Shown piece by piece: positions 57,251-64,000 of a stretch of DNA of 64,000 nt; the first letter of the stretch is position 1; every line of letters begins with the position of its first letter. The notes beneath the pieces were generated by a model that was not told the origin of the DNA, did no database searches, and saw nothing but the letters and a program-made list of their open reading frames with translations. Source of the stretch: an uncultured Flavobacteriaceae bacterium (lineage in GTDB: Bacteria > Bacteroidota > Bacteroidia > Flavobacteriales > Flavobacteriaceae); contig CALKOU010000001.1 in assembly GCA_938092005.1 (NCBI GenBank), positions 205,736 to 269,735 of the forward strand. Direction: 5' to 3'. The position numbers were made by a program, and so were the translations under genes.

Positions 57251-58516
57251 TTATTCTTGTGTTGTTATATACAATTCAGTTCTTCTATTTTTTGAATGGG
57301 TGTTGGGATCAAAGCGTTTGGTTTCACCAGCGCCCAACCATATCATGCGTTGTTGCGAAACGCCATGGTTTTTCATCAAATAGTCTTTTACAGCTTCTGC
57401 ACGTTGGTGCGAAAGCTTCATGTTGAGTGATTCCGCGCCAGAGGGATCGGCATACCCCACTATGGTGAGGATCACTTTTGGATTTTTTTCTAGAAACTGC
57501 GCCACTTTGGTCAGTTGTTGGCCGTAAAGCGATTCGTTAACGCTTGCGTCGTTGAGTGCAAAGTGTACGGCTGTAAAGGCAAACAAACATTTGAATCCAT
57601 CGGGGTGCAGGCGTGCGTCAAGGTGCGCTTGCTCTGTTTCCAACATATTGATTTTTTCTTCTTGATCCACCAACCGCGCTTGAAGGGTTTGGATATCGGT
57701 CTGTAAACTGCTGGATAATGCGGCTATATCTTCTTGATGCGTGTGATGTTGCTGTTGTTGTTGTTCCTTTTTATGGCGGCGCTTTGCCGATAGGTCTATA
57801 ACAAGACCTATTGAAGCTTTGTCTTTATAGATACGGTAACGTTCCGTATTGTTTTGGTTGTTTATTTCTGTGAACTCAAAAGCATTATCCACGGCATAGC
57901 GAGCATACAGTTGTAGGTATTTGCTAATCGAAAACTGCACGCCCGCACCGTAGAAATAAGAACTATAGGTTTTATTAAACTCGTTGCTATCGTGCAACAA
58001 GTTGATTAACGTGTTGCCGTAATGTTGTGTAGCACTGGTGTATAGGTTATGGGCTGCTCCTGCGTGGAGGTCTAAAAATACACGAGGGCTGCGGCTGCCA
58101 TCGGCATTTATTTGTTTGCTTCGGAACAGTACGGGGGTTAGGTAAATCCCCAAGCGTCCTTGTGCTTGTGCCAAATTGTAGATATTGGGATAGGCAACGT
58201 TGTGAATGGTGGCATTGGTTCTTAGGTTGCTTTGCTCAAATCCAGCCCCGATACCTAAGCGAAAAAATGCGGGTTTTCCGTTGCTTGCGATGCGAGCTTC
58301 TTTAGATTTTAGTGAAAACAAATAACCAAAGCCATAGGAAAAATCGCGAAGACCACTATACGAATCAAGATCCGTGGGTGTTGGCACTTGCCCTGGAGCG
58401 GCTGTAGTTGAATAAGATGAAAGATTACTGTTGGTCACACCTAGTTCAACATACCATTGTGCGGTAGCTGTGGTGGTTGCTAATACTAATAATATGGTTG
58501 CGTATATATGTTTCAT
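57251..58516 (-). CDS. OmpA-family outer-membrane protein
   Basis: 421 residues from the ATG at 58516 (MKHIYATILL); signal peptide ends TATA-Q. An eight-strand-type barrel (about 22-250), a basic/Gln-His-rich coiled-coil linker (about 255-320, KKEQQQQQHHTHQ then heptads), and a C-terminal OmpA domain with 'LTIVGYADPSGAESLNMKLSHQRAEAVKDYL' and 'KNRRTELYI', which binds peptidoglycan. First gene of the fibre cluster. It could anchor the secreted fibre proteins to the wall. Confidence 0.85.
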   Translation of the reverse strand: MKHIYATILLVLATTTATAQWYVELGVTNSNLSSYSTTAAPGQVPTPTDLDSYSGLRDFSYGFGYLFSLKSKEARIASNGKPAFFRLGIGAGFEQSNLRTNATIHNVAYPNIYNLAQAQGRLGIYLTPVLFRSKQINADGSRSPRVFLDLHAGAAHNLYTSATQHYGNTLINLLHDSNEFNKTYSSYFYGAGVQFSISKYLQLYARYAVDNAFEFTEINNQNNTERYRIYKDKASIGLVIDLSAKRRHKKEQQQQQHHTHQEDIAALSSSLQTDIQTLQARLVDQEEKINMLETEQAHLDARLHPDGFKCLFAFTAVHFALNDASVNESLYGQQLTKVAQFLEKNPKVILTIVGYADPSGAESLNMKLSHQRAEAVKDYLMKNHGVSQQRMIWLGAGETKRFDPNTHSKNRRTELYITTQE

Positions 58517-58820
58517 ATGTGCTTCAAAATTAATCATTTTTGAACATTTGTTAAAATTTGTGTTTAATATTCAAATATTTGTTAGTATTTATGGGTAAAA
58601 AAAAACAGAATTACATTTTTGTTCTGTATTTTAATTTCTTTTACACTGCTAAATTATTTTAAGAACGGGCAACAGGTCGCAATACTGCTCCAATGTGGGC
58701 AATATTGTCATAAACAGACGTTAAACACGCATGAAATGACAACATTAACAACACTAAATTTGTAGGCATAATCCTACAAAACATGTTTTTTCACATAATT
58801 TTACTAGGCTTCTTGGTGGT
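58517..58820. other. A/T-rich intergenic region between the fibre cluster and rplS
   Basis: No open frame of note and no gene recognised. It contains a weak hairpin ACAGAA (58605-58610) / TTCTGT (58622-58627) in a T-rich setting and GTAGG-CATAAT-CCTAC near 58762-58777. It must hold the promoter of the leftward OmpA-led cluster, but no clear TAnnTTTG on that strand was found close to the gene. Confidence 0.5.
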
Positions 58821-58851
58821 TTTGTGGAGTTAAATATAAGGTGTATATTTG
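58821..58851 (+). promoter_or_regulatory. Bacteroidota-type promoter of rplS
   Basis: TTTG (58821-58824), 19-nt spacer, TATATTTG (58844-58851): a full match to the -33/-7 consensus, 65 nt before the rplS ATG. Confidence 0.8.
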
Positions 58852-58856
58852 CAACC

Positions 58857-58916
58857 GCTTTGAAACCGCTGGCGAGGTCCGTGTATGTTTCCTGGCATTC
58901 ATTTAAATAATACAAG
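58857..58916 (+). promoter_or_regulatory. Possible L19 mRNA leader
   Basis: The transcribed leader contains a GC-rich core with a GAAAC (58862-58866) / GTTTC (58887-58891) pairing enclosing CGCTGGCG and GAGGTCC segments, unlike the surrounding A/T-rich DNA. Ribosomal-protein leader elements that mediate autoregulation are known in bacteria; the match here is structural and not confirmed. Confidence 0.35.
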
Positions 58917-59270
58917 ATGGAACCCCTATTACAGTTTGTTCAGGACGAATTTGTATCCAAAAAAGAAATTCCTAGTTTCCAATCCGGAGACACCATAACC
59001 GTTTATTACGAAATTCGCGAAGGGAGTAAAGTACGTACCCAGTTTTTTAAAGGCGTGGTTATTCAGATCAAAGGCAGCGGTGCAACCAAAACCTTTACCA
59101 TTCGTAAAATGTCTGGAACCGTTGGTGTGGAGCGTATCTTCCCAATCAATTTACCTGGCATTCAAAAAATTGAGGTAAACGCACGTGGTAAAGTACGCCG
59201 CTCGCGTATCTACTACTTCCGTGAACTCACCGGTAAAAAAGCACGTATCAAAGATCGTCAGTTTAAGTAG
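58917..59270 (+). CDS. rplS: 50S ribosomal protein L19
   Basis: 117 residues, standard length: 'FQSGDTITVYYEIREGSKVRTQFFKGVVI', 'TIRKMSGTVGVERIFPINLPGIQKIEV' and 'GKVRRSRIYYFRELTGKKARIKD'. Sits at the 30S-50S interface. It stands alone with its own promoter and terminator, in contrast with the common trmD-rplS adjacency. Confidence 0.98.
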   Translation: MEPLLQFVQDEFVSKKEIPSFQSGDTITVYYEIREGSKVRTQFFKGVVIQIKGSGATKTFTIRKMSGTVGVERIFPINLPGIQKIEVNARGKVRRSRIYYFRELTGKKARIKDRQFK

Positions 59271-59285
59271 TCTTTGACCTGTCGG

Positions 59286-59310
59286 GTGACTGAGCTCAGT
59301 CACTTTTTTT
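59286..59310 (+). terminator. Rho-independent terminator after rplS
   Basis: GTGACTGAGCTCAGTCAC, a perfect 18-nt palindrome, followed by seven T. Confidence 0.85.
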
Positions 59311-59324
59311 GTTACAAACCCAAC

Positions 59325-59358
59325 ACAACAGCTCAAAATATTGAGCTGTTGTTTTTTT
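59325..59358 (+). terminator. Second terminator between rplS and icd
   Basis: A perfect 12-bp stem ACAACAGCTCAA / TTGAGCTGTTGT with loop AATA and a T run. Its right arm carries the TTG that may serve as the icd -33 element. Confidence 0.8.
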
Positions 59359-59382
59359 ATACCTTAACGGGGCGTATATTTG
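59349..59382 (+). promoter_or_regulatory. Promoter of icd
   Basis: TATATTTG (59375-59382) is a perfect -7 element, 22 nt before the ATG. The best -33 candidate is TTG at 59349-59351 with a 23-nt spacer, inside the terminator stem. Confidence 0.6.
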
Positions 59383-59404
59383 CGCCCATTAAACAACAAA
59401 CACC

Positions 59405-60634
59405 ATGGCTAAAATTCATGTAGCAAACCCAGTAGTAGAAATGGACGGAGATGAAATGACACGTATCATTTGGGATTTCATCAAACAACAACTTATCCTT
59501 CCCTACCTAGATGTAGAACTTCTTTACTACGATCTTAGTGTAACTTCACGAGATGAAACGGATGATCAAATCACCATTGATGCTGCTGAAGCCATTAAAA
59601 AATACCACGTTGGTATCAAATGTGCTACCATCACACCAGACGAAAACCGCGTAGAAGAATTTGACTTAAAAGAAATGTGGCGCTCGCCAAACGGAACCAT
59701 CCGTAATATTGTTGGTGGAACTGTATTCCGTGAGCCAATCATCATGAGTAATGTACCGCGTTATGTACAAGGTTGGACACAGCCTATTTGCATTGGCCGT
59801 CATGCCTTTGGTGACCAGTACCGCGCTACCGACACTGTAATTAAAGGAAAAGGGAAACTGACCATGACCTTTACTCCTGAAGATGGCAGTGAAGCCAAAA
59901 CATGGGAAGTATACAACTTCCAAGAAGGCGGTGTAGCCATGAGCATGTACAACATCGACTCGTCTATTTATGGATTTGCACGCTCGTGTATGAATCGTGC
60001 TGTAAGCAAAAAATGGCCGTTGTACCTCTCCACAAAAAATACCATCATGAAAGCTTATGACGGTCGCTTTAAGGATATTTTCCAAGAAGTCTATGAAAAT
60101 GAATTTATTGATCAGTTTGAAGCCTTAGGTATTACTTACGAGCACCGTCTTATTGACGATATGGTTGCTGCAGCCATGAAGTGGAACGGTGGTTTTGTAT
60201 GGGCGTGTAAAAACTATGACGGAGACGTACAGTCTGATACCGTAGCTCAAGGCTTTGGTTCTTTAGGATTGATGACCTCTACCCTAGTAACACCTGACGG
60301 AAAAACACTTGAAGCAGAAGCTGCTCACGGTACCGTAACCCGTCACTACCGTCAGCACCAACAAGGAAAAGAAACATCAACAAACCCAATTGCTTCCATT
60401 TTTGCATGGACACGTGGGTTGGCACACCGTGCGAAACTGGACAAGAACAACGATTTGGCTAGCTTTTGTACCACTTTAGAAGAAGTTTGTGTGCAAACTG
60501 TTGAAAGTGGCCAAATGACCAAAGACTTGGCTATGTTGATTCACAAAGAAGAAATGACACGTGAGCACTACCTCACCACACAAGAGTTTCTTGCTGCCAT
60601 TAAAGAAAATTTAGACACAGCGCTTAACGCATAA
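59405..60634 (+). CDS. icd: NADP-dependent isocitrate dehydrogenase
   Basis: 409 residues of the eukaryotic-like homodimeric type: '[20 protein letters not shown]', '[19 protein letters not shown]', '[13 protein letters not shown]', '[22 protein letters not shown]' and '[24 protein letters not shown]'. The latter carries the NADP-specificity region. TCA-cycle oxidative decarboxylation of isocitrate to 2-oxoglutarate, supplying NADPH. Monocistronic. Confidence 0.97.
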   Translation: MAKIHVANPVVEMDGDEMTRIIWDFIKQQLILPYLDVELLYYDLSVTSRDETDDQITIDAAEAIKKYHVGIKCATITPDENRVEEFDLKEMWRSPNGTIRNIVGGTVFREPIIMSNVPRYVQGWTQPICIGRHAFGDQYRATDTVIKGKGKLTMTFTPEDGSEAKTWEVYNFQEGGVAMSMYNIDSSIYGFARSCMNRAVSKKWPLYLSTKNTIMKAYDGRFKDIFQEVYENEFIDQFEALGITYEHRLIDDMVAAAMKWNGGFVWACKNYDGDVQSDTVAQGFGSLGLMTSTLVTPDGKTLEAEAAHGTVTRHYRQHQQGKETSTNPIASIFAWTRGLAHRAKLDKNNDLASFCTTLEEVCVQTVESGQMTKDLAMLIHKEEMTREHYLTTQEFLAAIKENLDTALNA

Positions 60635-60668
60635 ACAAGGATGCGTATCTTAGCAAAAAATTGCTTTG

Positions 60669-63011
60669 ATGCGCTATCTTTTACTTTTATGGATATGTGT
60701 AGGGGTCACCTCGTTTGCCCAATCCTATACACTTAGTGGCACCGTAACGGCCGCAGACACCCAAGAAACCCTATTAGGCGTTACGCTCTATGCTGAAGGC
60801 ACAGCCTTAGGTACGGTGAGCAACAACTACGGCGTATACTCGCTAACACTCCCAATTGGAAGCTATCAATTGGTGGTCCAAAACCTTGGCTTTGAAACCA
60901 AGCGTATTTCTTTGGAACTCAACCAAAATCAAACGTTAGATATTACACTTCTACCCCAATTCGAAACATTGAACGAGGTTATTGTTAGCGAAGATGTTGA
61001 ACGAATTCGCATGCGCTCCCCTGAAATGAGCGTGAACCGGTTGTCTGCAAGTACCATCAAACAAACGCCTGTAGTGTTTGGTGAATCGGACGTGTTAAAA
61101 ACCATACAACTGTTGCCAGGAGTAACAAGTGCTGGCGAAGGGGCTTCGGGCTTTAATGTACGTGGGGGTGGCGCCGATCAGAACCTAATCTTACTAGACG
61201 AGGCCACCATTTTTAATTCCTCACACCTGTTTGGGTTTTTCTCGGTTTTTAATTCCGATGCGATTAAAGACATTCAGCTCTATAAAGGTGGAATTCCTGC
61301 TGCCTATGGCGGACGAGCCGCTTCGGTATTGCGTATTGACCAAAAAGAAGGAGCAAAAGACCGGTTGCGTTTTAATGGGGGTGTTGGCGTGGTATCCAGT
61401 CGAGGCTTACTAGAAGGGCCGCTTGGAAAAGGGTCTTTTTTACTTGCCGGTAGAGGCACCTATGCACATTTGTTTCTCAAAGCAGCAGGACAGGATAACT
61501 TGGCCTACTTCTATGATCTCAATACCAAAATAACGCTTCCTATAAACGAAAAGAACAGATTACTGCTCTCGGGATACTTTGGGCGTGATGTGGTATCGTT
61601 TGACAATACTTTTGTGAATACCTATGGAAACACGGTGGTTAACCTGCGTTGGAACAGCATCATCTCTCCTAAAATTTTTGGAAACTTATCGCTTATTTAC
61701 AGCGATTACTATTATGGCTTAGCGCTTGATTTTGTAGGCTTTGACTGGGATTCGGGTATTCAGAATTTTAATGTGAAATACGATTTAAGCTATAATATAT
61801 CTGAAAAGCTAACGCTTGAAACAGGAGTGCAAGGAACCTACTATAGCTTTAACCCAGGATACATCCAACCGCTTACGGAAACCTCTGGCTTTAATCCAGA
61901 ACAGTTGCAACATAAATTTGCCGCCGAAGCATCGGTATACCTTAGTGCAAAACACGATATATCGGAAAAATGGGCATTACACTATGGCATTCGTGTGAAT
62001 CAATTTAACCGCTTAGCACAATCGGGCTTGTTTGAGTATGCCAACGGTCAGCCCGTTGATTTTAACCCCAATTTAAATAGCTATCAAGAAGGAACGCCTA
62101 TTGGAATCTACAATAAAAGGGATAGCAAACAAAACTACACCAATATAGAACCCAGGCTAACCGTTGCTTACCGTCAAGAAAAAAGTGCTTGGAAAGCAAG
62201 TTACCAACGGGTAAATCAATACCTCCATTTGATTTCCAATACCACCTCCCCTACACCTCTGGACGTATGGACGCCTAGCGGACGTTACCTCAAACCACAA
62301 CAATCGGATCAGTGGGCATTGGGCTATGTCACCGAAAGCGAAGGAGGAAACTCATTTGAAACGGAAGTATTTTATAAAAAAACCGATAATCGATACGACT
62401 ACATAGACGGTGCTGAGCTGGTTGCCAACGATGCCATAGAGCAGATTTTACTTCCCGGTACCGCACGTGCCTACGGATTGGAACTGTTGTATAAAAAAAC
62501 GCAAGGCAGGGTAACTGGTTTGGTAGGCTACACCTTATCGCGTGCCGAACAACGCACCCCTGGACTTCAACCCAACGAACCAGGTATTAATCAAGGAGCT
62601 TGGTACCGTGCGCCCTATGACAAAACCCACGACTTGAGTATCAGCATCAGCTATGCGCATAACAAACGTTGGAAATGGGACGCTAACGCTATTTTTCAAA
62701 CGGGACAACCCATCACCTACCCGACTGGGCAATATGAATTTATGGGGACCCGTGTGCCTAGCTTTGGACTGCGCAACGGACAACGCCTCCCTGCCTACCA
62801 CCGTATTGATATTGCTGCAACTCTTACCCCCCAAAAACAACAAGACAAACGCATAAAGGGGAGTTGGGTGTTTGGTATTTACAACGTTTACAACCGTAGA
62901 AATGCCGCTACCATTAGTTTTAAACAAGATGCCGAAACGGGGAAAAATCAAGCCTTTAAGCTGTCCATTTTTGGTATCATCCCCTCTGTAACATATAATA
63001 TTCGTTTCTGA
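60669..63011 (+). CDS. TonB-dependent receptor with carboxypeptidase-like N-domain
   Basis: About 780 residues from the ATG at 60669. Signal peptide (ends TSFA-Q), a CarboxypepD-regulatory-like domain (about 20-100, 'YTLSGTVTAADTQETLLGVTLYAEG...'), a plug domain ('ESDVLKTIQLLPGVTSAGEGASGFNVRGGGADQNLILLDEATIFN') and a 22-strand type barrel ending 'SVTYNIRF'. It imports an unknown large substrate across the outer membrane with TonB/ExbBD energy. There is no SusC-type TonB-box/SusD pairing; instead a DUF4249 lipoprotein gene overlaps its stop by 1 nt, a recurrent pairing in Bacteroidota. Confidence 0.92.
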   Translation: MRYLLLLWICVGVTSFAQSYTLSGTVTAADTQETLLGVTLYAEGTALGTVSNNYGVYSLTLPIGSYQLVVQNLGFETKRISLELNQNQTLDITLLPQFETLNEVIVSEDVERIRMRSPEMSVNRLSASTIKQTPVVFGESDVLKTIQLLPGVTSAGEGASGFNVRGGGADQNLILLDEATIFNSSHLFGFFSVFNSDAIKDIQLYKGGIPAAYGGRAASVLRIDQKEGAKDRLRFNGGVGVVSSRGLLEGPLGKGSFLLAGRGTYAHLFLKAAGQDNLAYFYDLNTKITLPINEKNRLLLSGYFGRDVVSFDNTFVNTYGNTVVNLRWNSIISPKIFGNLSLIYSDYYYGLALDFVGFDWDSGIQNFNVKYDLSYNISEKLTLETGVQGTYYSFNPGYIQPLTETSGFNPEQLQHKFAAEASVYLSAKHDISEKWALHYGIRVNQFNRLAQSGLFEYANGQPVDFNPNLNSYQEGTPIGIYNKRDSKQNYTNIEPRLTVAYRQEKSAWKASYQRVNQYLHLISNTTSPTPLDVWTPSGRYLKPQQSDQWALGYVTESEGGNSFETEVFYKKTDNRYDYIDGAELVANDAIEQILLPGTARAYGLELLYKKTQGRVTGLVGYTLSRAEQRTPGLQPNEPGINQGAWYRAPYDKTHDLSISISYAHNKRWKWDANAIFQTGQPITYPTGQYEFMGTRVPSFGLRNGQRLPAYHRIDIAATLTPQKQQDKRIKGSWVFGIYNVYNRRNAATISFKQDAETGKNQAFKLSIFGIIPSVTYNIRF

Positions 63012-63811
63012 TGAAAAACACACTATTTTTACTAGGACTCTTGCTCTTTATTAGTTGTGAAGACCCTATTGATGTGCCGCTACCCGAAGTAGTCGACAAT
63101 ATCGTGATTGATGCCATGCTGTGGCGCCCAGTAGGGGAAACAACAGGGACTTTGGAAGTTGTGCTTTCGAAAACCACTGACTTCTACAGCGTTGAAGTAC
63201 CCTATGTGTCGGGAGCAGAAATCACCCTTCAACACGGTGATGTAGCACAAATAGCACAAGAAGAAACACCAGGTCATTACCAACTGGCTGACGTAACGGT
63301 AACAGCAAATACAACATACACGCTTCATGTGTTGGTGGATGGTATCCGCTATACCGCAACAGCATCATTAGCGCTTTCGACACGTATAGATGCCATTACG
63401 CAAGGAGAAAACACATTGATATCGGGAGATGCTGTAGAGGCAATCATAAGTTTTACCGACAGACCCGAAGAAGGCAATTACTATTTAACAGACTTTGGCT
63501 ATAACAATTTGGTTGTAACGCGAGATGAATTTTATAACGGTAATCAAGTTCATTTTTCATTCTTCTACGACGAGTACTTCCCAAAAAACACACCAACTCC
63601 TGTACATCTTATGGGAGTGGATAAAAACTTTTATACCTATATGCAAATTCTTATTTCGCATGCAGGTCAAGATGGAGGTGGGCCTTTTGCTACGGCAAAG
63701 TCCACACTGCGCGGGAATATCGAAAACACTGCCAATCCAAGCGCATTTCCTATGGGTTATTTTAGGGTAATTGAGCGTGATACCTTTATCTTTACAGCTA
63801 CAGAAAACTGA
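63011..63811 (+). CDS. DUF4249 family lipoprotein
   Basis: 266 residues. Lipobox 'LLLFISCED' puts the lipid Cys at about residue 16. The mature part is beta-rich: 'VVDNIVIDAMLW', 'YSVEVPYVSGAEITLQHG', 'TYTLHVLVDGIRYTATASL', 'GNYYLTDFGYNN' and 'FATAKSTLRGNIENTANPSAFPMGYFRV'. DUF4249 lipoproteins accompany TonB receptors of this type and may act as their surface partner, as SusD does for SusC; this is inference. Coupled with the receptor (TGATG). Confidence 0.85.
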   Translation: MKNTLFLLGLLLFISCEDPIDVPLPEVVDNIVIDAMLWRPVGETTGTLEVVLSKTTDFYSVEVPYVSGAEITLQHGDVAQIAQEETPGHYQLADVTVTANTTYTLHVLVDGIRYTATASLALSTRIDAITQGENTLISGDAVEAIISFTDRPEEGNYYLTDFGYNNLVVTRDEFYNGNQVHFSFFYDEYFPKNTPTPVHLMGVDKNFYTYMQILISHAGQDGGGPFATAKSTLRGNIENTANPSAFPMGYFRVIERDTFIFTATEN

Positions 63812-63812
63812 G

Positions 63813-64000
63813 ATGAACAAACGAAATTTATTTCGAGGGCTACGTGCCATGTCCTATGCAGTGGTACTTGCATTCATAGGCCCTACGGTGTTGACTTCGG
63901 CTTTTAAAAATCAAGAGCACCCGATGTATATCCCCGTATTGGGCATTGCCATCTTGCTTTGTTTGGCATCGATTGGTTTTGGTTTTTGGGGCATACGACT
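63813..64000 (+). CDS. DUF6095-like small membrane protein (cut by the window end)
   Basis: The first 62 codons are visible. The start (MNKRNLFRGLRAMSYAVVLA) follows the DUF4249 stop after 1 nt. Two hydrophobic helices (about 14-31 and 39-60), separated by 'FKNQEHPMYIPVLG', match the small two-helix DUF6095 family of flavobacteria. Function unknown. Confidence 0.6.
   Translation, partial: MNKRNLFRGLRAMSYAVVLAFIGPTVLTSAFKNQEHPMYIPVLGIAILLCLASIGFGFWGIR

Noticed and set aside
51859..58516. Prophage remnant, because of tail-fibre-like segments
   Set aside because: Each protein has a Sec signal peptide and the neighbour is an OmpA protein; no capsid, terminase, portal, lysis or integrase genes are present.

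Overview
The window is a chromosomal segment of a member of the Bacteroidota, almost certainly a Flavobacteriaceae-type marine or gliding flavobacterium. The evidence is the pair of type IX secretion proteins (PorQ, and the PorD/DUF4835 family), Bacteroidota-only families (DUF6029, DUF6913, DUF4249, an omega-like RNA polymerase subunit next to bamD and coaBC), the RprX/RprY-like two-component pair, and many promoter elements of the Bacteroidota type (TTTG, about 19-20 nt, TAnnTTTG). G+C is around 40% by eye. Shine-Dalgarno sequences are mostly absent.

Layout. 1-8.3 kb: menI-like thioesterase and dnaK (leftward), panB with a pseudouridine synthase, then a complete leucine operon leuA-leuC-leuD-leuB. 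8.3-16.1 kb: rpsA, a secreted kelch protein, a three-gene cell-envelope thiol module (tandem-domain TlpA-like lipoprotein, TlpA-like thioredoxin, DUF6029 barrel), then cmk and porQ. 16.1-25.1 kb: lon, a head-GIN adhesin-like protein, an MFS transporter, an alpha/beta hydrolase with lipoprotein MsrB, lpd, a DinB-like protein and an SDR. 25.1-36.2 kb: aroQ, xerD, an rprY-rprX pair, coaE-ybbR, fabI, recN, and the bamD-rpoZ-coaBC-porD operon. 36.2-49.3 kb: a PagL-like deacylase, dapA, ligA-prmC-GNAT, ribD, a 4HBT thioesterase, dnaA-ptp-rsmI-like, mltG-dapF and a DegQ-type protease.

49.3-58.5 kb is the accessory part. The genes trmD and rplS, adjacent in many bacteria, are here separated by about 8.5 kb. 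That interval holds a palindromic REP-like array, an intact ORF6N gene (a truncated one lies on the other side of trmD), a small GIY-YIG nuclease with related hairpin repeats on both sides, and a leftward cluster of four envelope genes: an OmpA-family protein and three Sec-exported fibre-like proteins. Two of the fibre-like proteins share a 43-48-residue 'GSGAPT...GD(I/V)YVDExTG' repeat, and the largest carries two F5/8-type-C (discoidin/fucolectin-like) domains. I regard this as the most novel part of the window: a candidate cell-surface carbohydrate-binding fibre locus inside a repeat-rich insertion hotspot.

58.8-64 kb returns to core genes: rplS with a classical promoter and a possible leader, two successive terminators, icd, a TonB-dependent receptor with a DUF4249 lipoprotein, and the start of a DUF6095-like membrane protein cut by the window end. 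I saw no rRNA, tRNA, CRISPR array, prophage or classical insertion sequence.
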